Notes: a model not told the origin generated them from the letters alone. A stretch of 53,003 nt of DNA from Robiginitalea sp. (GCA_024638915.1 JAHEJJ010000013.1:1-53003); one strand, 5' to 3'; shown: positions 17,131 through 27,056, numbered from the stretch's first letter. Numbers and translations are program-made.

Positions 17131-17931
17131 TTAATCCTCAAAAAGCAGTTGCCCCCTGAAAAGTATTTCCACATCAACACTATCCGGACGATTTACACTG
17201 ATCACATCGCCGGTTCCCCTGATGACTCCTGTTAAGCTTTGTTGAGGGTTGATCCTGATATCATTCGAGCCGCGATGATCTAACGATACATTCCGGGCCG
17301 TCAAAGTCTCCGCTTCGATACGCGAATCTCCTGCCGCAATCACAATATCCAGATCATCGGTAATACCGCTGAGCTGGAAGTACGCTATCCCATTGACTAC
17401 AATCCGAACGGATTCGGAATTCAGGTCCAGTACAAAAGAGCCATCCGTTGTCGCGGCCTCAGGTTCGAGGAAGCTTTCAGAAATCAACAGGATATCGGTA
17501 TATGATAGGGTACTCGTACTGCGAATAGGGTAACCTGAAGCGCTTCTGATCTCTACCAGATCCGGGGAAGTAACATAAATCCTGGTGATCCCATAATCTC
17601 TGACAAAATTACAACTGATCCCGTTTCGTAATATCAGTCGTCCATCATCTACTTCAGCACTTACCTCTTTACGAAGAAATTCGCCGGTTTCGATCTCCAC
17701 TTTCTGTTCCGGGCCCGGGATCAGGAACAATTCGATATTCTCGAAAACCGTGATCCGGTCGAATGATGGCAACATGACCTCCTCCCTGACTATTTTTCCT
17801 TCATTTCTAAAGCATTCCGGTGTGTTTTCTCCATTACAGGACGAGACCAGGCTTATACAGATCAAGAGCAGGGAAGATATTATTCCTTGATACGATACTA
17901 TATATTTTAACGCGTTAATCAGTATGATCAT
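17131..17931 (-). CDS. Head-GIN domain lipoprotein (DUF2807)
   Basis: A hydrophobic N-terminal segment ends in a lipobox (ICISLVSSC, Cys near residue 33), so the mature protein is probably lipid-anchored. The following roughly 230 residues are beta-rich (FDRITVFENIELFLIPG, LSYTDILLISESF, VSLDHRGSNDIRIN) as in DUF2807 head-GIN proteins. It ends one base before the lipid A deacylase gene on the same strand would begin its stop, so the two are probably co-transcribed. Function is unknown; it is the second head-GIN gene of the window. Confidence 0.78.
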   Translation of the reverse strand: MIILINALKYIVSYQGIISSLLLICISLVSSCNGENTPECFRNEGKIVREEVMLPSFDRITVFENIELFLIPGPEQKVEIETGEFLRKEVSAEVDDGRLILRNGISCNFVRDYGITRIYVTSPDLVEIRSASGYPIRSTSTLSYTDILLISESFLEPEAATTDGSFVLDLNSESVRIVVNGIAYFQLSGITDDLDIVIAAGDSRIEAETLTARNVSLDHRGSNDIRINPQQSLTGVIRGTGDVISVNRPDSVDVEILFRGQLLFED

Positions 17932-17932
17932 C

Positions 17933-19030
17933 TTATAGTCTTACCCCAATTCCAAATTCCACCGCCTCGGCTGCGGCCGCATGCGATTTAAGTGTTATAG
18001 CACCGAACCATCTGTTGCCAAAATAGTGCTTTAGGCCCACGCGAATGTAAGTTCTTCCTTCAAAATCGAAAGGATAATAGGCATAATACCCCAGCTGGGT
18101 AATGATACTCAATCTGGAGATAAACAATTCATGACCTAAAAATACTCCTATCCTTTTATAATCAGTATCTCCCGCCACCTCAAGTTCGGGAAAGGAGACC
18201 GACTGATAGCGAATGAGTTCTTTTAAGAAATTAGAGAAGAAAATATCGGTTCCCAATTGTAATGCACTGGTGCGGCCAATACGCTTATCCGCGTAAAATG
18301 AAAAAATATAAAATGGAAACTGGCCTGAGTTCAAAACATCACTCTCATTAATTCCGGTCCGAAAAATCAAATTATACTTAATCGGTTCGGTTACTTTTGG
18401 GAGCTCTTGCCTCAAATATTCGGTATGTTCATCATCACACAGGTTATATATAAGCCCGGCATGAAAGGCAAGTGTATTGGTAGAGGTATTTGGCGCCTTT
18501 ACATTGGCATTGGAATAGTGAATTATCGAAAGCCCTGCTTTAAACCCCAATCTTTTCATAATCCTCTCCTTGTTATAATTGAGCATAAAGAAGGTGGAAC
18601 TCATTATGCTGGAACCGTAGGCATTGTTCCTAAAGTTTTCGTTCTTATCGTATGGGTTGGTGGTGTAGGCAAGACCCTGTCCAATCCTTAACTGGAGGTT
18701 TCGCTTTAAAAAATAAAAGTTGTAGTGCGCATAAAGGCTAAAATTTTGACCCAGGGTGGGGTTATTCATATCCTGGTATACGAATGTCAGGCCGGTATCG
18801 GGATATCCGTAGACCTGTTCCCATTCCCTATGTCCAAATCTCTTTCTGTTAAACCCGAGTATAAAGCCGGTAGGATGATCGGTGATCAGATGGGTAATAT
18901 CGGCGTTATGGCGGATAATCGACCCGTAATATCCACTGGCTTCCAGCGTGTAGATTTTCGGGTACTCCTCCGATTGGGCAAAACAGAGCAACGACCAAAA
19001 GAGCAACCAATATATCAAGAGGGCTTTCAT
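17933..19030 (-). CDS. PagL-like lipid A deacylase / acyloxyacyl hydrolase
   Basis: After a signal peptide (MKALLIYWLLFWSLLCFAQ) comes a 340-residue outer-membrane barrel. The segment GLSIIHYSNANVKAPN near residue 170 carries the His-x-Ser pair conserved in PagL-type 3-O-deacylases, which trim an acyl chain from lipid A in the outer leaflet. The protein is longer than Salmonella PagL (about 185 residues), as is typical of the flavobacterial version, with extra strands after the catalytic part. It lies next to metF on the same strand, 72 bases away, with no evident metabolic link. Confidence 0.8.
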   Translation of the reverse strand: MKALLIYWLLFWSLLCFAQSEEYPKIYTLEASGYYGSIIRHNADITHLITDHPTGFILGFNRKRFGHREWEQVYGYPDTGLTFVYQDMNNPTLGQNFSLYAHYNFYFLKRNLQLRIGQGLAYTTNPYDKNENFRNNAYGSSIMSSTFFMLNYNKERIMKRLGFKAGLSIIHYSNANVKAPNTSTNTLAFHAGLIYNLCDDEHTEYLRQELPKVTEPIKYNLIFRTGINESDVLNSGQFPFYIFSFYADKRIGRTSALQLGTDIFFSNFLKELIRYQSVSFPELEVAGDTDYKRIGVFLGHELFISRLSIITQLGYYAYYPFDFEGRTYIRVGLKHYFGNRWFGAITLKSHAAAAEAVEFGIGVRL

Positions 19031-19102
19031 GGGGTGTAAAAGTAGCTAATTGAAGGAATTGTCAGTAGTTATCTCAAAGGAAAGGGTTAAACGAATATAG
19101 GA

Positions 19103-20056
19103 TTAAAATATCGCTTCGGCAATCGCTTTAATATTATCTGACTTTCCCATTGAATAATAGTGCAACACGGGTACGCCCGCGGCCTTAAGCTCTTTTGACT
19201 GCTCTATGGCCCATTCGATGCCTACCTGACGTACCTGCTTATTGTTAGCACAGGATTCGACCTGATCGATCAGATCTTGTGGAAGGTCTATTCTAAAGAT
19301 CTGAGGCAGGATATGAAGGTGTTTCTTAATCGCTATGGGTTTTACTCCTGGAATTATCGGCACATCAATGCCTTCCTTTCTGGCGGCTTCAACGAATTCG
19401 AAATACTTTTTGTTATCGAAAAACATCTGTGTCACCACATAGTCTGCCCCCAGGTTTATCTTATGTTTTAGCCATTTTAAATCCGTTTTCAATGAAGGAG
19501 CTTCCATGTGCTTTTCGGGATATCCCGCCACACCGATACAGAAATCGGCATTATGATCGGTTTCAATGACCTCGTGCAGGTATTTCCCACAGGTCAGATT
19601 TCTAATTTGCTGGACAAGGTCTGAGGCATATAGATGTCCTCCATCCGTAGGTTCGAAATATTGTTCCTCTTTCATAGCATCACCACGGAGCGCCATAATA
19701 TTATCGATACCGAGATAGTGACAGTCTACCAAAAGGTATTCGGTCTCTTCCTTGGTAAAACCACCACAGAGTACATGTGGTATGCTATCCACATCAAATT
19801 TGTGTTTGATGGAGGCACAAATCCCCACGGTGCCTGGTCTCATACGGGTAAGTTTTTTATCGAGCAATCCATCCCTGTCTATATATACATACTCCTCCCT
19901 CGAAGTTGTGACATCGATAAAAGGCGGTTTAAATTCCATGAGGGGTGCAATATTTTCATGTAACTCGGTAATGCTGCGCCCTTTAATGGGCGGTATGATC
20001 TCAAAAGAGAACAGCGTTTCACCTTTGGCTCGTCTGATATGTTCAGTTACTTTCAT
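19103..20056 (-). CDS. metF: Methylenetetrahydrofolate reductase
   Basis: MetF reduces 5,10-methylene-THF to 5-methyl-THF, the methyl donor for methionine synthase. FSFEIIPPIKGRS at the N-terminus, NIMALRGDAMKEE (flavin/folate contact region) and DYVVTQMFFDNKKYFEF are characteristic. At 317 residues it is the short bacterial FAD form. It follows the two metH genes on the same strand with an 86-base gap and is probably covered by the same SAM-I riboswitch. Confidence 0.96.
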   Translation of the reverse strand: MKVTEHIRRAKGETLFSFEIIPPIKGRSITELHENIAPLMEFKPPFIDVTTSREEYVYIDRDGLLDKKLTRMRPGTVGICASIKHKFDVDSIPHVLCGGFTKEETEYLLVDCHYLGIDNIMALRGDAMKEEQYFEPTDGGHLYASDLVQQIRNLTCGKYLHEVIETDHNADFCIGVAGYPEKHMEAPSLKTDLKWLKHKINLGADYVVTQMFFDNKKYFEFVEAARKEGIDVPIIPGVKPIAIKKHLHILPQIFRIDLPQDLIDQVESCANNKQVRQVGIEWAIEQSKELKAAGVPVLHYYSMGKSDNIKAIAEAIF

Positions 20057-20142
20057 TCCTTAGGTATTGACTATTTTGATAAACTTTGCAAATCGATTAT
20101 TCAGACCGACGGATCATAATCATCATCGATCAACATCCATAA

Positions 20143-22830
20143 TTACATATTATCGTTTAAAGTTGGTCCCAGCCATTTACGGGCTTCTTCCAGATCTATT
20201 CCTTTCCTATCTGCATAGTCTTTTAATTGATCCGTTTGTATCTTTCCAAGCCCGAAATAGCGGGCCTGAGGATGCGCAAAATAATATCCGCTCACGCTGG
20301 CTGCCGGCCACATCGCCAGATTTTCAGTTAGGGTCACCCCTATATTCTTTTCAACTTCAAGCACTTCCCAAAGCGTTAATTTCTCAAGGTGATCCGGACA
20401 GGCCGGATATCCAGGCGCCGGCCTGATACCCCGATATTTCTCTCCGATCAATTCCTCATTGCTGAATTGTTCTTTGGCGTCATAGCCCCAAAATTCGGTG
20501 CGTACCAATTTATGAAGGTATTCCGCAAATGCTTCGGCAAGACGATCGGACAGAGCCTTGATCATGATGGCACTATAATCGTCCATATTATTCTCATAAG
20601 CCTCGGCAAGTGCAGCTGTTCCAAATCCGGTAGTGACACAAAAACACCCTAAATAGTCTTTTTTGCCACTTCCTTTGGGGGCGATAAAATCGGCCAGTGC
20701 CAGATTGGGGATACCTGACTTCTTCTTGGACTGTTGGCGAAGGGTTCTAAATGTGAATTCTCTCCTGGAAAGTGCTACAACAATATCGTCTCCAACACTA
20801 TTTGCCGGAAATATACCAAATACCGCCTTGGCCTGAAGTTTACCTTCATCAATTATCTCTGTCAGCATTTTACGCGCATCCTGAAATAATTCCCTTGCTT
20901 GATCGCCCACTACTTTATCTTCCAGAATCTTAGGAAACTTACCGTGTAGATCCCAGCTCCTGAAAAATGGTGTCCAATCGATATAATCGACCAAATTCTT
21001 CAGGTCAAAATTTTTAAGCAAATGCAAGCCCGGACTCTTAGGCATAGGTATGGGAGTGGCAGACCAATCGATTTGAAGTCTATTTTTTCTGGCTTCTTTT
21101 ATGGTCAGAAATTCCTTCTGCCTTCTGCGCTCAAGAAACTTTTCCCTGAAAGACTCATAGTCGAGCTTAATTTCTTTTTTATACGCGTCTGCAGATTCCC
21201 GGTTAAGCAAATCGCCCACAACGGTGACCGCACGAGAGGCATCATTTACATGTACGACCGAGGCGCTGTACTCTGGATCGATCTTAACGGCGGTATGCGC
21301 CTTGCTGGTGGTGGCGCCACCGATCAACAGAGGTACCCGGAACTCTTGTCGCTCCATTTCCTTGGCCAGGAATACCATTTCGTCCAGAGAGGGCGTGATA
21401 AGTCCGCTTAGTCCAATGATATCTACCTGATGCTCCCGTGCGGCCGCGATGATTTTTTCTGGGGGCACCATAACGCCAAGATCCACTATGTGGTAGTTAT
21501 TGCAACTAAGTACGACGCTGACGATGTTTTTACCTATATCGTGGACATCACCTTTTACTGTTGCCATCAGAATTTTGCCTACATGACTGGTATTTTTCTC
21601 TTTGGCCGCCTCTATAAATGGGGTGAGATGGGCTACTGCTTTTTTCATAACCCGTGCCGATTTAACCACCTGAGGTAAAAACATCTTGCCACTGCCGAAA
21701 AGATCTCCGACCACGTTCATTCCTGTCATCAGGTGAACTTCTATAACCTCAAGCGGCCTTGACACAGATTGCCTGGCCTCTTCTATATCTTCAACAATAT
21801 ATTTGTCGATTCCCTTAACCAAGGCCCTGGTAATCCGTTCCTGTAATGGATCTGATCTCCAGGCGAGATCCTCCTTTTTGTCCTTCCTGGATGATTCGAC
21901 GGTTTGAGCAAAGTCCAATAACCGCTCTGTGGCATCATCTCTTCTGTTTAAGATGACATCCTCCACATATTCCAGCAAATCGTCTGGGATTTCATCGTAG
22001 ACCTCTAACATGGCAGGATTGACGATGCCGATATTCATGCCCGCCTTTATAGCATGGTAGAGGAATACTGAATGCATGGCTTCCCTCACCGCGTTGTTAC
22101 CTCTGAAACTGAATGAGACATTGCTAACGCCCCCACTGACACTGCAGTATGGCAGATTCTTTCTTACCCATGCGGTTGCTTCAATGAAATCCAGAGCATT
22201 CCGCCTGTGTTCTTCCATACCGGTGGCCACAGGAAAAATATTGAGATCGAAAATGATATCTTCAGGAGGGAATCCTACTTTGTTAATGAGCAAATCGTAG
22301 GAGCGCTGAGCGATCTCAATCCTTCTTTTATAATTATCGGCCTGACCAGTTTCATCGAACGCCATAACGATCACCGCCGCTCCATATCTTCTTATCTTTT
22401 TTGCCTGGTGGATGAATTCCTCCTCCCCTTCCTTTAAGCTGATGGAGTTCACCACACATTTCCCCTGAACGGCCTGCAGACCGGCTTCGAGTATTTCCCA
22501 TTTGGAACTATCGATCATTATGGGCACTCTTGCTATATCGGGTTCTGCGACCAGCAGGCTTAGAAATTTAACCATAGCCTGTTTGCCATCGATCATGCCA
22601 TCGTCCATATTGACATCGATGATCTGTGCACCTCCCTCTACCTGATGACGAGCTATTTCAAGGGCTTCTTCGTACTTCTCGTCTTTGATAAGCCTGAGGA
22701 ATCTCAGGGAACCCGCTACATTGGTCCGCTCTCCAACATTGATGAAGTTGCTTTCGGGTGTCACCACCAGTGGTTCCAGGCCGGATAATTTCAGATGTCG
22801 TTCCCCTCTATTTTTATCTGAAGCATGCAT
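20143..22830 (-). CDS. metH: Methionine synthase, folate/cobalamin/activation part
   Basis: This 895-residue protein holds the folate-binding barrel ([18 protein letters not shown], about 25-280), the helical cap and B12-binding domain ([17 protein letters not shown] near 420, the DxHxxG cobalamin ligand motif) and the SAM-dependent reactivation domain (about 570-895, with [12 protein letters not shown]). The homocysteine-binding module is missing here and is encoded by the gene 3 bases upstream, so the two polypeptides together equal one canonical MetH. Confidence 0.95.
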   Translation of the reverse strand: MHASDKNRGERHLKLSGLEPLVVTPESNFINVGERTNVAGSLRFLRLIKDEKYEEALEIARHQVEGGAQIIDVNMDDGMIDGKQAMVKFLSLLVAEPDIARVPIMIDSSKWEILEAGLQAVQGKCVVNSISLKEGEEEFIHQAKKIRRYGAAVIVMAFDETGQADNYKRRIEIAQRSYDLLINKVGFPPEDIIFDLNIFPVATGMEEHRRNALDFIEATAWVRKNLPYCSVSGGVSNVSFSFRGNNAVREAMHSVFLYHAIKAGMNIGIVNPAMLEVYDEIPDDLLEYVEDVILNRRDDATERLLDFAQTVESSRKDKKEDLAWRSDPLQERITRALVKGIDKYIVEDIEEARQSVSRPLEVIEVHLMTGMNVVGDLFGSGKMFLPQVVKSARVMKKAVAHLTPFIEAAKEKNTSHVGKILMATVKGDVHDIGKNIVSVVLSCNNYHIVDLGVMVPPEKIIAAAREHQVDIIGLSGLITPSLDEMVFLAKEMERQEFRVPLLIGGATTSKAHTAVKIDPEYSASVVHVNDASRAVTVVGDLLNRESADAYKKEIKLDYESFREKFLERRRQKEFLTIKEARKNRLQIDWSATPIPMPKSPGLHLLKNFDLKNLVDYIDWTPFFRSWDLHGKFPKILEDKVVGDQARELFQDARKMLTEIIDEGKLQAKAVFGIFPANSVGDDIVVALSRREFTFRTLRQQSKKKSGIPNLALADFIAPKGSGKKDYLGCFCVTTGFGTAALAEAYENNMDDYSAIMIKALSDRLAEAFAEYLHKLVRTEFWGYDAKEQFSNEELIGEKYRGIRPAPGYPACPDHLEKLTLWEVLEVEKNIGVTLTENLAMWPAASVSGYYFAHPQARYFGLGKIQTDQLKDYADRKGIDLEEARKWLGPTLNDNM

Positions 22831-22833
22831 AGT

Positions 22834-23874
22834 TCAAAGGGTGCCTAAAGGATTGACCAGAAAATGCGGAATAGATCTGGGTTTAAAATTTTTGACTAAT
22901 TCAGCAATGGCTTTGATATGGGCAGGGGTGGTACCACAGCATCCCCCCACTATATTAACCAGTTGTTTTTCGAGGTAAGTTTGTATTTCGCCGGCCATTT
23001 GTTCTGGTGTCTGGTCATAATTCCCAAATGCATTCGGAAGACCTGCATTGGGGTGAGCAGAGACAGCAAATTCAGACTTAGCAGACAAGACCTCAAGATA
23101 AGGGGTCAACTGATCTGCTCCCAATGCACAATTAAACCCTATAGATAGCAACGGAATATGCGAAACAGAGACCATAAATGCTTCGGCTGTTTGGCCTGAA
23201 AGCGTTCGCCCTGAAGCGTCGGTGATGGTTCCACTTATCATTATGGGTACATCCAATTTCCTTTGCTCCTTAACTTCTTCAATCGCGAATAATGCTGCTT
23301 TAGCATTTAAGGTGTCGAATACGGTCTCGATGAGCAAAATATCAACACCCCCGTCGAGTAATCCCTCTACTTGTTCTTTATAGGCAAGGCTCAATTCTTC
23401 AAAGGTAATCGCGCGAAATCCCGGGTCATTCACATCGGGAGACATGCTGGCTGTTTTATTGGTCGGTCCAATACTACCGGCCACAAATCTTGGCTTTTCC
23501 GGTTCCTGTACGGTAAATTTAGCAGCTTCATTCTTCGCAATTCTGGCGGCTTCAAGATTGATCTCGTATACGAATTCTTCCATTTGGTAGTCCGACATCC
23601 CTACGCTGGTGCTGGAGAAAGTATTGGTCTCAACGATATCGGCCCCAGCTTCAAAATATTTGCGATGAATTGCTGCAATCGCCTCAGGTTGGGTAAGCGT
23701 CAGTAGATCGTTATTGCCCTGTAAGGACACAGGCCAATCTTTGAATCTGTTTCCACGAAAATCCTTTTCTGTAAAGCGATATTGCTGCAACATGGTACCC
23801 ATGGCGCCATCGAGGACCAATATTTTATTTTCCAGTATATCTTTAATCGCTGACATATTTCTTATGGTGGCCAT
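22834..23874 (-). CDS. Methionine synthase, homocysteine-binding module
   Basis: The 346-residue product is the homocysteine S-methyltransferase barrel. Zinc-binding cysteines are at GFNCALG and GGCCGTTPAHI, and the N-terminal ILVLDGAMGTML is standard. It is separated from the rest of MetH by 3 bases. The start could be the ATG at 23874, which is buried in a GGCC-AAAAT-GGCC hairpin, or the next one at 23856 (MSAIKDILENK), which fits homologues better. It is the first gene after a SAM-I riboswitch. Confidence 0.93.
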   Translation of the reverse strand: MATIRNMSAIKDILENKILVLDGAMGTMLQQYRFTEKDFRGNRFKDWPVSLQGNNDLLTLTQPEAIAAIHRKYFEAGADIVETNTFSSTSVGMSDYQMEEFVYEINLEAARIAKNEAAKFTVQEPEKPRFVAGSIGPTNKTASMSPDVNDPGFRAITFEELSLAYKEQVEGLLDGGVDILLIETVFDTLNAKAALFAIEEVKEQRKLDVPIMISGTITDASGRTLSGQTAEAFMVSVSHIPLLSIGFNCALGADQLTPYLEVLSAKSEFAVSAHPNAGLPNAFGNYDQTPEQMAGEIQTYLEKQLVNIVGGCCGTTPAHIKAIAELVKNFKPRSIPHFLVNPLGTL

Positions 23875-23933
23875 TTTGGCCTGTTATTGCAATGATCAAG
23901 AAAGGATTAGATGAGAAGTACCAACCTTTGTGG

Positions 23934-24036
23934 GTTATCTTCCCCTGGGTTTCAGGGATAGAATGTAGCACCTTCTTTATAGATAAAGGGTTGCTAAGGT
24001 TTCATCGGGTCTATTCCCTCCACCTTTCTTGATAAC
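23934..24036 (-). ncRNA. SAM-I (S-box) riboswitch upstream of metH-metF
   Basis: The minus-strand RNA contains the S-box hallmarks in order: GTTATCAAGAAAGGTGGAGG (P1/P2 5' side), GACCCGATGAAACCTTAGCAACC, AAGGTGCTACATTC and a closing GATAAC that pairs with the first GTTATC. This class binds SAM and switches off methionine genes. The segment at 23905-23895 (CCTTTCTTGAT) is an exact 11-base complement of the 5' P1/P2 strand, giving an alternative ligand-free fold. No U-rich terminator follows, so control may be at translation. Confidence 0.95.
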
Positions 24037-24251
24037 AATTCAGTGAAATAATGAACTCCCTGCAAAGAAAAGGCAGTTGTGATATAAAACCAAGATTTTG
24101 GGTGATTATTTGGTCGCGAAATAAAATAATAAAGTCCCGAAACCATCAAATCCCAGGGCCTTACTTTTCATTATAAACAAAAAGGCACTAATGGAATCAT
24201 TTTAAATATCGTCCCTGCCGATTAAAATTTAGGTCATGCGAATCATTTTCT
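24037..24251. other. Intergenic stretch, promoter side of the metH operon
   Basis: No gene is visible. On the minus strand a TTG followed 20 bases later by TTTCTTTG (about 24071-24100) is a weak candidate promoter for the metH riboswitch transcript. Nothing else is recognised. Confidence 0.3.
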
Positions 24252-24473
24252 CTACTTTATATTCAAATCCTCCTTTGAGTTTGCTGCGGTATCGATTAAG
24301 GTTTTCCACCATGGTACGGATATCTTCTGGCAGGACTTCTTCGAAGAATTGTCGCAGACATTTTGCGGTAGTCGGTAATTTCCCGTTTGTTGAAATGGCC
24401 TTATTTTTCTCTCCAGTTCTATAATATCTTTTCGGACGATAGTATCCTCAATTTCAGATCTGAAACTTTTCAT
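24252..24473 (-). pseudogene. Sulfite reductase N-terminal remnant
   Basis: Reading from 24473, the first 31 codons (MKSFRSEIEDTIVRKDII, then ELERKIRPFQQTG) closely follow the start of the flavobacterial nitrite/sulfite reductase (M.SFR.EIE..IV.KDII.LE.KI..F). The frame then turns into unrelated, low-quality sequence and stops after 73 codons, where the family runs to several hundred residues. It lies directly downstream of cysH, where relatives carry cysD, cysN and this reductase. I read it as debris of a deletion. A chance resemblance is possible, as another frame here (24380-24240, ending YKVEKMIRMT) also looks protein-like. Confidence 0.5.
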
Positions 24474-24596
24474 CTTTAGAATAGTGGAATTGAGTGACTA
24501 TATTTCGGCTTAACCATCCTGTGGCTTCCATATGAAAACGGAGGATTTGGCTTTCGAGTTGGGAAATTTTTCAGGAGATCTTAGATGCGAATTCCG

Positions 24597-25220
24597 TTAA
24601 ACATGCAATCCGCATTCCCGGTTTTCCAATACTTTGGTTGGGTCAAAGTAATTATGTTCATTAGGCAGCCCCATTTGCCGGAGGTAAATATCCATTTGGG
24701 TGTCGGTCCAGTGAAAAAACGGACTTACCTTTAGGATCCCATCATTGCTGAGACTGAGTATATTCAAGGTATCCCGGTGGGTCGTCTGGCCTTGTCTAAG
24801 GTTGGTAAACCAAATATCCGGTTTAAATTTGGCCATAGCCCTTTTGAAGGGTTCCAGCTTCACCTGCATGGTAAATTCTGCATGGCGGGGATCATCTATT
24901 TGTGGTATTCCCATTAAGGCATCGCGATGAGCCGCTGTTTGAAGCGGAACGAACAACTTAATATTCAGACCTAGTCTATCTATAAGTTCCTCGGCATGCT
25001 GATACGTATTAGGAGTATTATAACCTGTATCGCACCATATCACCGGTATATCGGGCTTTACTCCGGTTACTGCCGACAAGAGGACCACTTCATAAGGCCG
25101 AAAGTTGGTCGTCAATACCGGCGCAGCGGCATTTTCAACGGCCCAGGAAATGATCTGCTTGGGTGGAATCCCTCTGAATTGGTGATTCAGTCTATCGATT
25201 TGTTCTTTATTAAAAAACAT
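24597..25220 (-). CDS. cysH: Phosphoadenylyl-sulfate reductase (thioredoxin)
   Basis: CysH reduces PAPS (or APS) to sulfite. The N-terminal fold (VLTTNFRPYEVVLLSAVTG, then PVIWCDTGYNTPNTYQHAEE) is the PP-loop-like adenylyl-binding domain, and the protein ends in the catalytic ECGLHV tail, where the Cys attacks the substrate. It lacks the extra CC...CxxC iron-sulfur pairs of APS reductases, favouring PAPS. The length (207) is normal for the flavobacterial form. It is last in the metY operon, 174 bases after the Rrf2 gene. CysD, CysN and an intact sulfite reductase are missing nearby. Confidence 0.93.
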   Translation of the reverse strand: MFFNKEQIDRLNHQFRGIPPKQIISWAVENAAAPVLTTNFRPYEVVLLSAVTGVKPDIPVIWCDTGYNTPNTYQHAEELIDRLGLNIKLFVPLQTAAHRDALMGIPQIDDPRHAEFTMQVKLEPFKRAMAKFKPDIWFTNLRQGQTTHRDTLNILSLSNDGILKVSPFFHWTDTQMDIYLRQMGLPNEHNYFDPTKVLENRECGLHV

Positions 25221-25394
25221 AGAACATTCATTTATATTTTATCCTATAGATGTAATAGGATAATCAAATATAGATTAATAATTCATTCTTCGAACTTAAA
25301 AGAATCAAAATATTTATTTAGATCTATAGTTTTACTAGATTAATCGGAATGACCATCTAAAATTCAGATATTCCTAATCAGTAGCACTTAGATC

Positions 25395-25820
25395 TTATGA
25401 TTTTATGGGTGCTTCTATTATGTCGGCAAGTGTGTTTTTACGATACACGCTTAAGGCACTATCCCGCACCTGGATCATAAGTCTATGCACGGCGCAAGTA
25501 TTTTCATCAGGACAGTCATCGCACTTCTCATAGAAATTAAGACTTACGCAGGGGATCATGGCAATGGGTCCTTCCAGCACCCTGATAACACTGGTCATCT
25601 GTATTTCCGAAGGATCTTTTATCAGGTAGTAACCTCCTCCTTTACCCTTTTTCGATCCTAAAAAACCGGTTTTCCTAAGACTTAATAAAATGCTCTCAAG
25701 GAACTTCTGCGGAATATTCTCATGTGAGGCAATTTCTGCGATTTGAACCGGTTCACCCAACTCTGTGGTCGCAAGGTATGCCAATGCTTTTAATCCGTAT
25801 TTCGTCTTTTTAGACAGCAT
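25395..25820 (-). CDS. Rrf2-family transcriptional regulator
   Basis: This 141-residue winged-helix protein begins MLSKKTKYGLKALAYLAT, the Rrf2 hallmark, with a recognition helix around IPQKFLESILLSLRKTG and the wing GSKKGKGGGYYL. Four cysteines (CVSLNFYEKCDDCPDENTC, about 92-110) could bind an iron-sulfur cluster or sense thiols as in IscR-like members. It lies between the metZ and cysH genes, so a role in sulfur-assimilation control similar to CymR is likely but not demonstrated. Confidence 0.9.
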   Translation of the reverse strand: MLSKKTKYGLKALAYLATTELGEPVQIAEIASHENIPQKFLESILLSLRKTGFLGSKKGKGGGYYLIKDPSEIQMTSVIRVLEGPIAMIPCVSLNFYEKCDDCPDENTCAVHRLMIQVRDSALSVYRKNTLADIIEAPIKS

Positions 25821-25855
25821 CCTACGAAGATAGTTAAAATACTGCTTTCGGTAAA

Positions 25856-27028
25856 TCAGTTACAACTTTCCAGGGCCTGTCTTAAATCAGTAATGATATC
25901 ATCAACGTGCTCTAGTCCTACTGAAATGCGCACCATCCCATCTGTAATTCCCGTTTCGGCCCTTTCTGATAGACTTAATTTACTGTGTGTTGTTGAAGCG
26001 GGGTGCGTAACAATACTTCTGGCATCCCCCAGATTCGCAGATAGCGAAAGTGTATTGATAGCATCGAAGAAACCTCTGCCCGCCTCGAGTCCTCCTTTGA
26101 TTTCAAAAGATACCACACATCCCCCTGCTTTCATTTGTTTTTTTGCAAGATCGTATTGTGGATGAGATTCCAGAAATGGATATTTGACCCATTCGACCGA
26201 TGAGTGTGTTTCTAAAAATCTGGCCACCGCTAAAGCATTTTCACAATGCCGGTCGACCCTTACTGCTAAAGTCTCCAGGCTTTTCGAAAGCAGCCATGCA
26301 TTAAATGGCGACAAAGACGGACCGGCTATACGGGAAAAACGGTAGATTTTGTCGATAAGCGCTCCATTTCCCACGGTGATACCCGCCAGTACCCTCCCCT
26401 GCCCGTCCATCAGCTTGGTTCCCGAGTGGATCACAAGATCGGCACCAAAGCGAATAGGTTGCTGCAGATAAGGAGTAGCAAAGCAATTATCGATCACCAA
26501 CAGAATATTGTTTTTGCGAGCGATCCGACTTAGTTTGGCCAGGTCTAGAATATCTACCCCCGGATTGGTTGGCGACTCGGCATATATCATTTTTGTTTCG
26601 GGCCTGATGAGCTTCTCAATTTCCTCCGGTCTGTGGATCCTGAAATAACTATGAGCGATATTCCACCGCGGAAAAAATTGCGTGAAGAGACTATGGGTAG
26701 AACCGAAAATGCTCCTTGCTGATACAATGTGATCACCACTTTCCAGAAGTGCGGCGAAGGTAGAAAATACCGCAGCCATACCCGATGAAAACGCAAAGCC
26801 ATCCTCGGCACCTTCCATTTTACATACTTTCTCGATAAACTCAGAGGAATTGGGATTGGAATACCGGCTGTAAATATTCCGCTTCTTTTCTTCCGCGAAT
26901 GAGGCCCTCATATCCTCCGCATCTTCGAAAACGAAACTCGAAGTGAGATAGATAGGACTGGAATGCTCCTGGAATTCCGTTCTTTCTATCTGCGTTCTAA
27001 TAGCTTCTGTTTCGAATTTCTTTTTCAT
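25856..27028 (-). CDS. metZ: Cys/Met metabolism PLP enzyme, O-succinylhomoserine sulfhydrylase type
   Basis: The 390-residue enzyme belongs to the gamma-family of PLP enzymes. NIYSRYSNPNSSEFIEKV, SSGMAAVFSTFAALLESGD, ESPTNPGVDILDL and the Schiff-base lysine in VIHSGTKLMDGQGRVLAG are seen. It would form homocysteine (or cystathionine) from activated homoserine. Because the neighbouring MetX domain makes O-acetylhomoserine, the real acyl donor may be the acetyl ester. It sits 28 bases after the metX-thrA fusion, in the same operon. Confidence 0.88.
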   Translation of the reverse strand: MKKKFETEAIRTQIERTEFQEHSSPIYLTSSFVFEDAEDMRASFAEEKKRNIYSRYSNPNSSEFIEKVCKMEGAEDGFAFSSGMAAVFSTFAALLESGDHIVSARSIFGSTHSLFTQFFPRWNIAHSYFRIHRPEEIEKLIRPETKMIYAESPTNPGVDILDLAKLSRIARKNNILLVIDNCFATPYLQQPIRFGADLVIHSGTKLMDGQGRVLAGITVGNGALIDKIYRFSRIAGPSLSPFNAWLLSKSLETLAVRVDRHCENALAVARFLETHSSVEWVKYPFLESHPQYDLAKKQMKAGGCVVSFEIKGGLEAGRGFFDAINTLSLSANLGDARSIVTHPASTTHSKLSLSERAETGITDGMVRISVGLEHVDDIITDLRQALESCN

Positions 27029-27056
27029 TTTTCAGCTTTTGGGATCGTTTAATTTG

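Noticed and set aside
24480-24580. Protein-like stretch (QLESQILRFHMEATGWLSRN) on the minus strand upstream of the sulfite reductase remnant
   Set aside because: There is no start codon, it is bounded by stops (TGA before it, TGA after ..KDEKFQI) and I recognise no family. It may be further debris but cannot be called a gene.
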